Origin: Anoxybacter fermentans
GTDB lineage: Bacteria > Bacillota > Halanaerobiia > DY22613
NCBI RefSeq assembly: GCF_003991135.1
Contig: NZ_CP016379.1
Span: forward strand, 496,001-560,000
Reading direction: 5' to 3'
DNA length: 64,000 bases
Position numbers and translations under genes: made by a program. The stretch's first letter is position 1; each line of letters opens with the position of its first letter. Shown here piece by piece: positions 34,536-43,327 of the stretch. The notes below the pieces were generated by a model, which saw only the letters and a list, made by a program, of their open reading frames with translations, ran no database searches and was not told the DNA's origin.

Positions 34536-34596
34536 ATGAATAATTTTTTCATGAAAGAATATACTTTATTATAGTTAAAAAATAGGAGTGGAATTT

Positions 34597-35754
34597 ATGG
34601 AACCAATTAAAGATTTACAGAAAGTAATAGGCAAGGGGGTTATTATGACCTTCTTGCTATCTTTACTTTTGGCTATCTATCCAGAAGTGACAGAAGCATC
34701 CCTCTATGTTACAGCTGATGCAGCTATTGTCATTGATGCAGAAACTGGGAAAGTACTCTACGGTAAAAATATTCATAAGCGCCGCCCACCAGCAAGTACT
34801 ACAAAGATTATGACAACCATTCTTGCAATCGAATTAGGCCAGCTTGAGGACAGAGTCAAAGCCAGTCCACGGGCGGCATCAACTGGCGGTTCATCTATAT
34901 GGTTAGAGGCTGGAGAAGTTTTAACTTTAGAAGAACTGCTTTATGGTGTTATGCTCAGCTCAGGAAATGATGCATCTGTGGCAGTGGCCGAACATATTGC
35001 AGGTAGTGTGGAAGAATTTGCAGTATTGATGAATCAGAAGGCAAAAGAGGTAGGGGCTTTAAATACTACTTTTCAAAATCCTCACGGTTTACCTGATAAT
35101 CAACACCTGACCACAGCTTATGATCTGGCAATGATTATGCGTTATGCCATGCAAAATGAAATTTTTCGTAAATTGACGGCTACTAAGTATAAAACCATTT
35201 CATGGCCTGTTCATAGGTGGGATAGGGGTTTGCGCAATCATAATAAACTTCTCTGGATGTATCCAGATTGTGATGGTGGAAAGACAGGTTATACCAGGGC
35301 TGCAGGTCGTTGTCTGGTATCGACAGCTAAACGAAACGGTCGGCGGGTAATTGCAGTAGTTCTCCATGCTGACCAGCTCTGGCAGGATTCTATTAAACTA
35401 TTAGATTATGGTCTTGACAATTTCTCCAATGTAACTTTATTTAAAAAAGGTGAACTGCTTTATACTGTTGAAATTCCCGAGAGTCGTGAAAAAGTACTAA
35501 AGATGGTTGCACCCAGGGATTTTGTTGTTACAGTTCCAAAAGGACAGGACTTTAAAGTAACCACTACTATTTCAGTGAAAGAAAATCTCCAGCTGCCCAT
35601 TTTAGCCGGGCAGAAAGTAGGCAGTGTGGAGATTCATATAAATGGAGAAAAAGTGGGTCAGCGGGATCTTATCGCATTAGAAGAAGTGACAGAAATGTCA
35701 CTGGTTCAACGCTTCTGGAGATGGATTTCGTTGATTATTAAGACATTTGCATAA
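34597..35754 (+). CDS. D-alanyl-D-alanine carboxypeptidase (DacF/PBP5 type)
   Basis: This 385 aa low-molecular-mass penicillin-binding protein has a signal peptide at residues 1-33, then the serine motif PPASTTKIM (SxxK), SSGND (SxN) and GGKTGYT (KTG). The C-terminal PBP5 domain ends in an amphipathic helix (QRFWRWISLIIKTF) that anchors it to the outer face of the cytoplasmic membrane. It trims the terminal D-alanine from peptidoglycan side chains. ATG 34597 follows TAGGAG. Among sporulators the family includes DacF and DacB, and the neighbouring gerW suggests a sporulation role. Confidence 0.94.
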   Translation: MEPIKDLQKVIGKGVIMTFLLSLLLAIYPEVTEASLYVTADAAIVIDAETGKVLYGKNIHKRRPPASTTKIMTTILAIELGQLEDRVKASPRAASTGGSSIWLEAGEVLTLEELLYGVMLSSGNDASVAVAEHIAGSVEEFAVLMNQKAKEVGALNTTFQNPHGLPDNQHLTTAYDLAMIMRYAMQNEIFRKLTATKYKTISWPVHRWDRGLRNHNKLLWMYPDCDGGKTGYTRAAGRCLVSTAKRNGRRVIAVVLHADQLWQDSIKLLDYGLDNFSNVTLFKKGELLYTVEIPESREKVLKMVAPRDFVVTVPKGQDFKVTTTISVKENLQLPILAGQKVGSVEIHINGEKVGQRDLIALEEVTEMSLVQRFWRWISLIIKTFA

Positions 35755-35831
35755 AAAAGTCAGGCCGTTTATGGTTTTATTTAGTTAATGCCATAGAAGT
35801 TATACTTTAATCCCTGGCATCAACAAATTTT

Positions 35832-35906
35832 CCTTATTTCGATTGAGATCGAACTTTAGATGATTCGAAAAATTTCCTTTCAAGCGAAAAATTAGCTTTG
35901 TGCAGT
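35832..35906 (+). repeat. Half copy of the foldback element
   Basis: The stretch CCTTATTTCGATTGAGATCG through GCGAAAAATTAGCTTTGTGC corresponds to one arm of the foldback family, reading toward its terminal GCAGT. The other arm is missing. It occupies part of the 286-base gap between dacF and cbiM; no other feature is seen there. Confidence 0.75.
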
Positions 35907-36040
35907 GCCCCAAGAACATTTTGTTCCTAATGCTTTTAATTGACTTTTTCCAGTAAAAGAAGTACAATTAATTTTGTAAACTTGTTCTATATAGTTTATA
36001 ACCAGACCAGTTTGAGAGTTTATTTGGAGGTGTCATTTTA

Positions 36041-36763
36041 ATGAGCCACATTCATATACCTGATGGTGTATTACCGATAAGTTGGTGGGTCAGCGGTTAT
36101 TTACTTACTGCTATCATGTTGATGATTGCTGTTTATAAATTAAAAAAAGAGGATTTGCGTAAAAAAGTTCCCTATCTTGGCGTGGTTTGTGCTCTGATGC
36201 TGATTACCATGTCTATTCCATTGGGTGCTTTACCTTTTCATATTAATTTAACGGTTTTAACAGGTATTCTGGTAGGACCATGGTTAGGATTTGTGGCTGT
36301 ATTTATTGTTAATTTTTTGTTGAGTTTTATCGGTCACGGCGGAATTACAGTAGTTGGAATTAATACTCTAATTTTGGGATTGGAAGTTATGCTTGGTTCG
36401 TTTCTTTTCCGTGCATTTAGAAAAAAGTTAAAAGACCAGACTGCTGCAGGACTGGCTACCGGTTTAACACTATTGCTTTCTATTATTTTGATATTGACTC
36501 TTGTTGGTTTGTCCCAAATAGGCTGGGAATATGTTCTTTTACATGAACATCATGACCATACACTGGATGTAGAAGACGAACATGAACACGTTCAAAATAC
36601 CATTACTGGCTTAAGATCCTTGATTAATGAAGTTTCTTTTCTCAATATCTCAGGCATTGGTGCCATTGTTATAATTCTTGTTATCGGGATTGGATTGGAA
36701 GTTCTGATTACAGTTTTAATGGTTAAATTTTTGAATCGGGTGAGACCTGATCTGCTTAAATAG
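36041..36763 (+). CDS. cbiM: Cobalt/nickel ECF transporter substrate-binding membrane subunit CbiM
   Basis: This 240 aa integral membrane S-component for Co2+ or Ni2+ uptake begins MSHIHIPDGVLPISWWVSGY. In this family the N-terminal Met-His region binds the metal inside the membrane, and GHGGITVVGINT is the second ligand block. A histidine/acid-rich loop (HEHHDHTLDVEDEHEHV) around residues 169-185 could capture metal outside. No cbiN follows. TGGAGGTG precedes the ATG. A foldback fragment separates it from cbiQ. No cobalamin riboswitch could be recognised upstream. Confidence 0.94.
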   Translation: MSHIHIPDGVLPISWWVSGYLLTAIMLMIAVYKLKKEDLRKKVPYLGVVCALMLITMSIPLGALPFHINLTVLTGILVGPWLGFVAVFIVNFLLSFIGHGGITVVGINTLILGLEVMLGSFLFRAFRKKLKDQTAAGLATGLTLLLSIILILTLVGLSQIGWEYVLLHEHHDHTLDVEDEHEHVQNTITGLRSLINEVSFLNISGIGAIVIILVIGIGLEVLITVLMVKFLNRVRPDLLK

Positions 36764-36780
36764 GTCAAGATTTTATTTAA

Positions 36781-36828
36781 GATAATTCGAAGAATTTCTC
36801 AAGAAGCGAAAAATTAGCTTTTTGCAGT
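36781..36828 (+). repeat. Terminal fragment of the foldback element
   Basis: GATAATTCGAAGAATTTCTC and GCGAAAAATTAGCTTTTTGC followed by AGT match the last 48 bases of the family's right arm. It lies in the 100-base gap between cbiM and cbiQ. Confidence 0.75.
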
Positions 36829-36866
36829 ATAACCATTTAAGATTTTATTGAAGGGGAAATGTTGAT

Positions 36867-37568
36867 ATGGATCTGGCGTTTATCGATTTAACTGCTAATC
36901 AAGGAGATAGCGTGTTCCATAAAAGCTCTGCTGTCTCTAAGTTTTTATTTACCATCTGTATGATTATAGCTATAATTATAGCAAAACAACCGATACATTT
37001 GACTCTAATTTTGGTTTTATTGATTATTGGCTATCTTTTGGCCAGAATTTCCCTTTTAATAGTAGGACATTATGCTCTTTATCCGGCATTTTTTAGCATG
37101 GTTTTTGCGTTATTTAAATTCTCTTATTCTGTTGCTGCCGGGGTTACTGTCATTTTAAAAGCAGTTACAGCAGCCTTAGCACTGCTTTTACTTATATTTA
37201 CCACACCCTATCTCCAGATTTTTGGTATTCTTGGTTATATTTTGCCCGATGTATTGGTTGATGGGATGTTTTTTACATATCGGATTTTCTTTATTCTGAT
37301 TAAGGAAGTTCAGAATCTGTTAACCAATATTAAATTAAAGGGTGGTTATCATCCTTTTAATGTAATCTTTAATATAAAAAATCTAGCTGGTGCCCTTGGG
37401 GTACTTTTTATTCATTCTTTTGATTTAAGTGAGCGGATGTATAAGATTTTAATTGTCCGGGGTTATACTGGAAGTTTAAAAGTAAAAAGAAAGGTTAGTT
37501 TTCACTGGTGGGATTATCTATTGATACTGGTTGGAGTTATAGTAATTTTTGCGGTGGTGATTCTATGA
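36867..37568 (+). CDS. cbiQ: ECF transporter transmembrane subunit CbiQ
   Basis: This 233 aa membrane T-component couples the ATPase to CbiM. It has four to six hydrophobic helices and the coupling-helix block ERMYKILIVRGYTGSLK near residues 190-206, matching the (A/M)RGxxG motif. The last helix is DYLLILVGVIVIFAVVIL. Its stop overlaps the cbiO start by four bases. Confidence 0.92.
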   Translation: MDLAFIDLTANQGDSVFHKSSAVSKFLFTICMIIAIIIAKQPIHLTLILVLLIIGYLLARISLLIVGHYALYPAFFSMVFALFKFSYSVAAGVTVILKAVTAALALLLLIFTTPYLQIFGILGYILPDVLVDGMFFTYRIFFILIKEVQNLLTNIKLKGGYHPFNVIFNIKNLAGALGVLFIHSFDLSERMYKILIVRGYTGSLKVKRKVSFHWWDYLLILVGVIVIFAVVIL

Positions 37569-38428
37569 GAGAAATTATTCGTATTAGATGCCTTAAACAT
37601 ATTTATCCTGATAAAACAGAGGTAAAAGTATGCGGTCTTGATTTTATTGTTCATGAAAGAGAACGGGTGGCGATCCTGGGTGAAAATGGATCGGGAAAGA
37701 CAACCCTTTTGAATCATATTCTGGGTTTATTAAAGCCTGTTGAGGGTGAAATAACAGTTTTTGGCTGTGATCCTGTAAAAAATCAAAAAAAAGTGATTAA
37801 AAAAATTGGTGTAGTCTTTCAAAATGTGGATGAACAGATTATCGGTCCTACTGTTTATGATGATATTGCTTTTGCTCCCCGTAACTATGGTTTTCCAGAA
37901 GATCGGGTAGATAAGATGGTTAAGGAAGTAAGTGAGCGGATGGGGATAACTCATCTTTTACATAAAATTCCACATTATTTGAGCGGAGGCCAAAAGAAGA
38001 AAGTTGCCCTGGCTGGAGCTATGGTACTCAAGCCTGAGTTATTGATTTTGGACGAACCTTTTAACGGACTTGATCCCAAATCCAAAGAAGATATTATCAA
38101 ACTTTTAAGAGAGATCAACTTAAGTTATGGAACTGCTCTTCTTTTAACTTCCCATGATATAAACTTTTTACCGGAGATTGTTGATAAGATTTATATACTC
38201 CATGATGGAAGAATTATCCGGTATGGTAGTGTAGAGGAAGTACTTCAGGAACGTGATTTTCTTTATCAGGTCTCACTTCGTCCTCCTATTTTAGTAGAAC
38301 TCTTCTCCCGTTTAAGGAATCGGGGGATTGAAGTGGAGATTCCCATTAATATTGACCAGGCAGAGGTACAACTTCTAAATCTGTTAAAAAGTCGAGGTGA
38401 AGTACACTGGAACGGTTACAGAAAGTAA
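37565..38428 (+). CDS. cbiO: ECF transporter ATPase CbiO
   Basis: This 287 aa ABC ATPase energises the CbiMQ metal transporter. It has Walker A GENGSGKTTL, Q-loop VFQNVDEQIIGPTVYDDIAF, signature LSGGQKKKVALAGA, Walker B LLILDEPFNGLD and the H-loop LLTSHDI. The VDEQIIGPTVYDDIAFAP segment is characteristic of ECF-type ATPases. ATG 37565 overlaps the cbiQ stop (ATGA). Its last 22 bases appear to overlap the true start of rluB. Confidence 0.95.
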   Translation: MREIIRIRCLKHIYPDKTEVKVCGLDFIVHERERVAILGENGSGKTTLLNHILGLLKPVEGEITVFGCDPVKNQKKVIKKIGVVFQNVDEQIIGPTVYDDIAFAPRNYGFPEDRVDKMVKEVSERMGITHLLHKIPHYLSGGQKKKVALAGAMVLKPELLILDEPFNGLDPKSKEDIIKLLREINLSYGTALLLTSHDINFLPEIVDKIYILHDGRIIRYGSVEEVLQERDFLYQVSLRPPILVELFSRLRNRGIEVEIPINIDQAEVQLLNLLKSRGEVHWNGYRK

Positions 38429-39132
38429 TGGCACGGGCGGGTGTGGCTTCCCGCCGCAAATCGGAAAAGTTAATTATTGAAGGTAAGGTAAAGGTAAATG
38501 GAAAAGTTGTTAAGGAATTAGGAGTAAAAGTTGATCCTGAGAAAGATATAATTGAAGTTAATGGTAAACCCATTAAGAAAGAAAAACCTGTCTATATTAT
38601 GCTGAATAAGCCTGCGGGCTATATCACAACTATGGATGACCCATTCGATCGGCCTATTGTTCTGGAATTGGTTAAAGATATTCCTCAACGTCTTCATTCA
38701 GTGGGTAGATTAGACTGTGATACTGAAGGACTTCTTTTGTTGACAAATGATGGTTCTTTAACCTATGCTTTAACCCATCCCAGCCATCAGATAGATAAGG
38801 TGTATTTGGTCAAAGTAAAAGGTTCTATTGATTCAGAAGCCATTGAAAAATTGGAAAAAGGTATTGAATTGGAGGACGGAATGACTGCTCCGGCCAGGGT
38901 GGAACTTATCAAACGAAAAAAAAATTATTCTGTTATTAAAATGACCATTCACGAAGGACGAAAGCGCCAGGTAAGAAGAATGATGGATGCTGTAGGATAT
39001 CCGGTGTTGAAACTGAAGCGGATTAAATTAGGCCCATTGACATTAGGCGATTTAAAGCCAGGAAAGTATCGACATCTGTCACAAAAAGAAATAAAGGTTT
39101 TAAAAAAGATAGAGAAAAATGTGCGTAGTTAA
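38407..39132 (+). CDS. rluB: Ribosomal large-subunit pseudouridine synthase (RluB/RsuA family), probable CTG start
   Basis: The S4 RNA-binding domain at residues 1-60 should begin ERLQKVMARAGVASRRKSEK. Only a start at CTG 38407, six bases after GAGGTGA (38394-38400), includes the conserved ERLQKV. ATG 38428 would cut it off and has no ribosome site. The catalytic block is VGRLDCDTEGLLLLTNDG with the essential aspartate, and HEGRKRQVRRMM follows. The enzyme converts a uridine in 23S rRNA to pseudouridine. From CTG the protein is 241 aa, and it overlaps cbiO by 22 bases. Confidence 0.9.
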   Translation: MERLQKVMARAGVASRRKSEKLIIEGKVKVNGKVVKELGVKVDPEKDIIEVNGKPIKKEKPVYIMLNKPAGYITTMDDPFDRPIVLELVKDIPQRLHSVGRLDCDTEGLLLLTNDGSLTYALTHPSHQIDKVYLVKVKGSIDSEAIEKLEKGIELEDGMTAPARVELIKRKKNYSVIKMTIHEGRKRQVRRMMDAVGYPVLKLKRIKLGPLTLGDLKPGKYRHLSQKEIKVLKKIEKNVRS

Positions 39133-39293
39133 GAAAATTCAGATATTTAAAGAAGGAATTTTGGTATTCATAGAGAATATATAAAATAATTAATTTGCCC
39201 TGAATTGATTGTAACCTCACTTTTAGCGAACGACTTTTACAAGTTACTATACACTTTCACCAAACTACATACAATTTAAAGGAGGAGAATAAG

Positions 39294-39554
39294 ATGGAAG
39301 TATTAAAGGTATCATCACGCTCTCAACCAAAATCAGTGGCTGGTGCTCTGGCAGCAGTTATACGGGAAGAAGGTGCGGCCGAAATTCAAGCAATAGGTGC
39401 AGGTGCAGTCAATCAGGCTATTAAAGCTATTGCTATTGCTAGAGGTTTTGTAGCACCAAATGGAATTGATTTGATTACAATTCCTGCTTTTGCTGAGATT
39501 ACCATTGATGATGAAGAGAGAACTGCAATTAAATTTATTGTAGAGCCAAGATAA
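39294..39554 (+). CDS. spoVS: Stage V sporulation protein S
   Basis: This 86 aa protein has the highly conserved SpoVS sequence: EVLKVSSRSQPKSVAGALAA, GAGAVNQAIKAIAIARGFVA and PAFAEITIDDEERTA. The family has an Alba-like fold and is thought to bind nucleic acid; it is needed for spore coat assembly and for progress past stage V in Bacillus. AAAGGAGGAG precedes the ATG. It is monocistronic, with about 160 bases of A+T-rich leader upstream and a terminator downstream. Confidence 0.97.
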   Translation: MEVLKVSSRSQPKSVAGALAAVIREEGAAEIQAIGAGAVNQAIKAIAIARGFVAPNGIDLITIPAFAEITIDDEERTAIKFIVEPR

Positions 39555-39591
39555 GTTTATTTTCAAATAATTATTTAGAAATGTTTAAGTT

Positions 39592-39628
39592 AAACCTATC
39601 CCTTTCTAATGCGGATAGGTTTTTTTTT
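39592..39628 (+). terminator. Rho-independent terminator after spoVS
   Basis: AAACCTATCC pairs with GGATAGGTTT over a TTTCTAATGC loop and is followed by a run of T residues. Confidence 0.92.
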
Positions 39629-39630
39629 CG

Positions 39631-39659
39631 TTCACTTTTGTCTAAGGATATGGTACAAT
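39631..39659 (+). promoter_or_regulatory. Possible vegetative promoter of smc
   Basis: TTCACT (39631-39636) and TACAAT (39654-39659) are 17 bases apart and lie about 33 bases before the smc start, directly after the spoVS terminator. The -35 match is moderate. Confidence 0.45.
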
Positions 39660-39691
39660 ATATAAATAGGTATAAAACAGACGAAGGGGGG

Positions 39692-42600
39692 ATGGCTTTG
39701 TTTCTGAAAAGGATTGAACTACACGGTTTTAAATCCTTTGCCGAATCAACTGTTGTCACCTTTGAACCCAGTATAACTGCAATCGTCGGTCCTAATGGAA
39801 GCGGTAAGAGTAATATAGTTGATGCCATCCGCTGGGTACTGGGAGAACAGAGTGCTAAAAATTTGCGTGGTTCCAAAATGGAAGATGTAATCTTTGCCGG
39901 TACAGATAAAAGAAAGCCGATGAATATTGCTGAAGTCCGGTTAATATTGGATAATTCAGATGGCACCTTACCTATTGAATTTAGTGAAGTGAGTATAGGA
40001 CGGCGAGTTGATCGAAGTGGTCAGAGTGATTATCTTATTAACGGTACTGTCTGCCGTTTAAAGGATATAGAAGAATTACTTATGGATACAGGGATAGGCA
40101 AAGAAGCCTATTCCATCGTTAGTCAGGGAAAGGTTGATATGATTTTAAGTAGCAAACCGACTGACCGGCGTGAACTTTTTGAAGAAGCAGCAGGCATTAT
40201 CAAATATAAAAATAGGAAGCGGGAAGCAGCAAAAAAACTGGAAGATACAGAGATTAATCTGGCCCGGGTTCAGGATATTATTCAGGAACTGGAACGCCAG
40301 GCTGAGCCTTTAAAGAAACAGGCAGAAGATGCACGTAAATACAAAGAATTTAAAAAAGAACTGAAAGAGTTAGAAGAATCACTTCTTTTAACTAATTGGT
40401 ATCTTTATCAAAAAGAGCTGGATACATATGTGAGTGATCGGGATCGTCTTGCAAGGAATCTCAAAGAACGAGAGAATATGGTTAATGCTTTTGAAACTAA
40501 AGTGGACAAATTGCAAAATGAGTTAGATCAGGTTAAGGAATTGATTGATAAAAAACAGCAAGAGTATTTTGATTTAAAAACGCATCGTGAATCAATTGAG
40601 AACCAGATTAAGATGATTCATGAGAAGCTGAATAGTTTGCTTATGCAAAAAAAGAGAATTCGGGCCGAAATCTCTGAACGGGAGGATTCTCTTACAAGAT
40701 ATAAATCTGAGAAAGAAGAGATCAATCGAACATTAAGCGATCTTAAAAATAAAAAAGAAGAACTAAATCAATCAATTTTGGTGAAAAGTAAAAAGATAGA
40801 TGAACTTAATGCTGAGATCAAGGCTGATCAAGAAAAGATAGACTTCTTAAAAAATGATTTAAAGGAATTTTTAAACCAGCGAAGCGAACTTAAAACTCAA
40901 CTCAGTCGGTATCAGGATCAGGAAAGTAAATTAACAGAGCGAATAGATGAACTAATCCAATTACGTTCCCGCAATGATCGAAATTTAGATGAGGCAGTTA
41001 CTCAACTTAATAAGGTGAAACAGGAGTTAAAACAGATTAATGAACGATTGGAACGTTTAAAAAGAGATGAGGAATACTTAAGACATCGTCAGGAAGAAGA
41101 TCGGGCCAAATTGCAGAAGGTAGAGGAAGAATTTGCTTCTTTAAGGGAAAAACTTCATGGTGCCCAATCCAGATTGAAACTTTTAAATGATATGGAAGAA
41201 TCTCTGCAAGGTTATTATCAGGGTGTAAAAAATGTTTTAAAGGCTAGAGACGAGCTTAAAGGGATTGTAGGGGTTGTAGCTGAACTTTTTGATGTGGACA
41301 AAGATAAAGAAAAGGCCATTGCTGCAGCTTTAGGCAGCGGTTTACAAAATATTGTTGTTGAAACAGGTGAAGATGCCAAAGAAGCTATTCAATATTTGAA
41401 AAGAACCCGTGGAGGAAGGGCTACCTTTTTACCATTAGATATGATTCAGGGTAAGCGGATGAAAGAACTGTCTGTTCTCAGTTCTATTGATGGTTATCTG
41501 GGGGTAGCTTCTGATTTTGTGCGGGCTGATGCCAGATTAACTTCGGTGGTTAATTATTTGCTGGGTCGGATTATTATTGCAAAGGATCTGGATTCTGCTT
41601 TGCAGATTTCCAGAGCCGTAAAGCAGAGATTTAGAATTGTTACTCTTGATGGTGATAATATTAATCCGGGTGGTGCAGTTAGCGGAGGTAGTAGCCAACA
41701 GCATAACCATAATCTGCTGGGTAGGAGTAGGGAGATAGAAGAATTAAGGGTTCAAGTAAACCATCTTAAAGAAGAACTTCAATTTCTGACTAAAAAAGGC
41801 CAGGAGCTTAAAAAACGGGTCTTAGAGCAGGAAGAAAAGCTTAACGAATGGCAGAAAGAGATTCACCAGCTGGAATTAAAGCGGGCTAATCTATTAAAAG
41901 ATAAGCAGCAGTTGCAAAAGGATACTGAATATCAGGAAGATTTACTGAGCAATATGGACCAGGAGTTTGAATTCTGTCATGAGCAGCTGGGCAAATTTGA
42001 TCACCAGATACAGCAATTAAAGACTGAGCTTGAACTTTTAAATAGTGAAAATGCCCGGAAAGAAGCTGAGTTAAAGGCATTAGAAGAAAAGGTTAACCAG
42101 AAAAGAGGGATAATTGATCAAATTCAGCTGGAGATTACCGAAATTCGGATCAAATTAGCCTCTTTAGATGAACAGGAGAAGGGATATTATAACCGTTTAC
42201 AGCAAATTAAGGAATTGAAAGAAGAAATTAATCAAAAGATTGAGAAACTTAAGGATGAATGGCAGGAATTGGAGTCTAAAAAATTGGAATTGGAAGAACA
42301 GATAGAAGTCATTAAAAAGGATAAGGAGAAAGTTTTAGAAAAAGAAAAGGTTCTTGGCGATGAAGTTACTGATCTAAAGCAAAAGGAAAAGGACCTTGTA
42401 GGAGCATTTAGAAAAGAAGATGCCAGGGCCAGGAAAATTCGTCGTAAAGTAAATGAACTGACGAAAGAGATCAATCAATATGAAGTAAAAATTGCTGAGT
42501 ATACTTCCAAACTGGAGAATATCAAAGAAGAGTTAAAAGAAGAGCATGGAATCGATCTGGAACATTATTGTAAGGAGATTAAACCTGTTGAAGATATTGA

Positions 42601-43252
42601 AAAGGTGGAAAAAAGGATAAAAAGCCTTAAATGGCGCCTTAAGGTTTTAGGTGCAGTTAATTTGACTGCTGAAGAAGAGTACGAAACTCTTACGAAAAGG
42701 TTAAATTTTATAAAAGAGCAGCATGATGATTTAATCAAAGCCCGAAAATCCTTAAATGAGATGATTTCAGAACTGGATGAAACTATAAAAGAACGTTTCT
42801 TAAAAACCTTTGAAAAAGTACAGGTGGAGTTTAAGGAGGTTTTTACCAGGCTTTTTGGTGGTGGTACTGCTGAGCTGAGTTTATCAGATCCTGATAATCT
42901 ATTGGAAACGGGGATTGAAATTAATGCTCAGCCACCGGGGAAAAAACTCCAGAAACTCACTTTAATGTCTGGTGGTGAAAAAGCTTTAACTGCTTTAGCA
43001 TTGATTTTTGCTTTTCTTAAGGTTAAGCCGAGTCCTTTCTACATTCTTGATGAGATTGATGCACCTTTAGATGAAGCTAATGTTGAACGTTTTGCTAATT
43101 TTGTCCGTGAATTTAGTTCGGTAGCTCAGTTTATCATTATCACCCACCGAAAACGGACCATGGCTGAAGCTGATGCTTTATATGGTGTAACCATGGAAGA
43201 ATCCGGAGTATCTAAGCTGATCTCATACAAATTTGCTGAGAAAGTAAGCTAA
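39692..43252 (+). CDS. smc: Chromosome segregation protein SMC
   Basis: This 1186 aa condensin ATPase has an N-terminal head with Walker A GPNGSGKSNIVDAIRW, two long coiled-coil arms (roughly residues 170-490 and 670-1010), a central hinge near 500-660 (GIVGVVAELFDVDKDKEKA, GGAVSGGS), and a C-terminal head with the signature LMSGGEKALTAL and Walker B FYILDEIDAPLDEAN. It compacts and segregates the chromosome with ScpA and ScpB. ATG 39692 gives the usual MALFLKRIELHGFKSFA start; the frame stays open upstream into the terminator. ftsY lies two genes downstream, a typical Firmicute order. Confidence 0.98.
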   Translation: MALFLKRIELHGFKSFAESTVVTFEPSITAIVGPNGSGKSNIVDAIRWVLGEQSAKNLRGSKMEDVIFAGTDKRKPMNIAEVRLILDNSDGTLPIEFSEVSIGRRVDRSGQSDYLINGTVCRLKDIEELLMDTGIGKEAYSIVSQGKVDMILSSKPTDRRELFEEAAGIIKYKNRKREAAKKLEDTEINLARVQDIIQELERQAEPLKKQAEDARKYKEFKKELKELEESLLLTNWYLYQKELDTYVSDRDRLARNLKERENMVNAFETKVDKLQNELDQVKELIDKKQQEYFDLKTHRESIENQIKMIHEKLNSLLMQKKRIRAEISEREDSLTRYKSEKEEINRTLSDLKNKKEELNQSILVKSKKIDELNAEIKADQEKIDFLKNDLKEFLNQRSELKTQLSRYQDQESKLTERIDELIQLRSRNDRNLDEAVTQLNKVKQELKQINERLERLKRDEEYLRHRQEEDRAKLQKVEEEFASLREKLHGAQSRLKLLNDMEESLQGYYQGVKNVLKARDELKGIVGVVAELFDVDKDKEKAIAAALGSGLQNIVVETGEDAKEAIQYLKRTRGGRATFLPLDMIQGKRMKELSVLSSIDGYLGVASDFVRADARLTSVVNYLLGRIIIAKDLDSALQISRAVKQRFRIVTLDGDNINPGGAVSGGSSQQHNHNLLGRSREIEELRVQVNHLKEELQFLTKKGQELKKRVLEQEEKLNEWQKEIHQLELKRANLLKDKQQLQKDTEYQEDLLSNMDQEFEFCHEQLGKFDHQIQQLKTELELLNSENARKEAELKALEEKVNQKRGIIDQIQLEITEIRIKLASLDEQEKGYYNRLQQIKELKEEINQKIEKLKDEWQELESKKLELEEQIEVIKKDKEKVLEKEKVLGDEVTDLKQKEKDLVGAFRKEDARARKIRRKVNELTKEINQYEVKIAEYTSKLENIKEELKEEHGIDLEHYCKEIKPVEDIEKVEKRIKSLKWRLKVLGAVNLTAEEEYETLTKRLNFIKEQHDDLIKARKSLNEMISELDETIKERFLKTFEKVQVEFKEVFTRLFGGGTAELSLSDPDNLLETGIEINAQPPGKKLQKLTLMSGGEKALTALALIFAFLKVKPSPFYILDEIDAPLDEANVERFANFVREFSSVAQFIIITHRKRTMAEADALYGVTMEESGVSKLISYKFAEKVS

Positions 43253-43327
43253 CTGCATATTCACTATTTACCAGTGATAGACTATTGATAAAGTACACAT
43301 TTAAGAATAGACCATGGGAGGTAGATT

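Noticed and set aside
35990-36040. Cobalamin riboswitch upstream of cbiM.
   Set aside because: The 130 bases before cbiM lack a B12-box-like conserved core and are partly foldback-element sequence.
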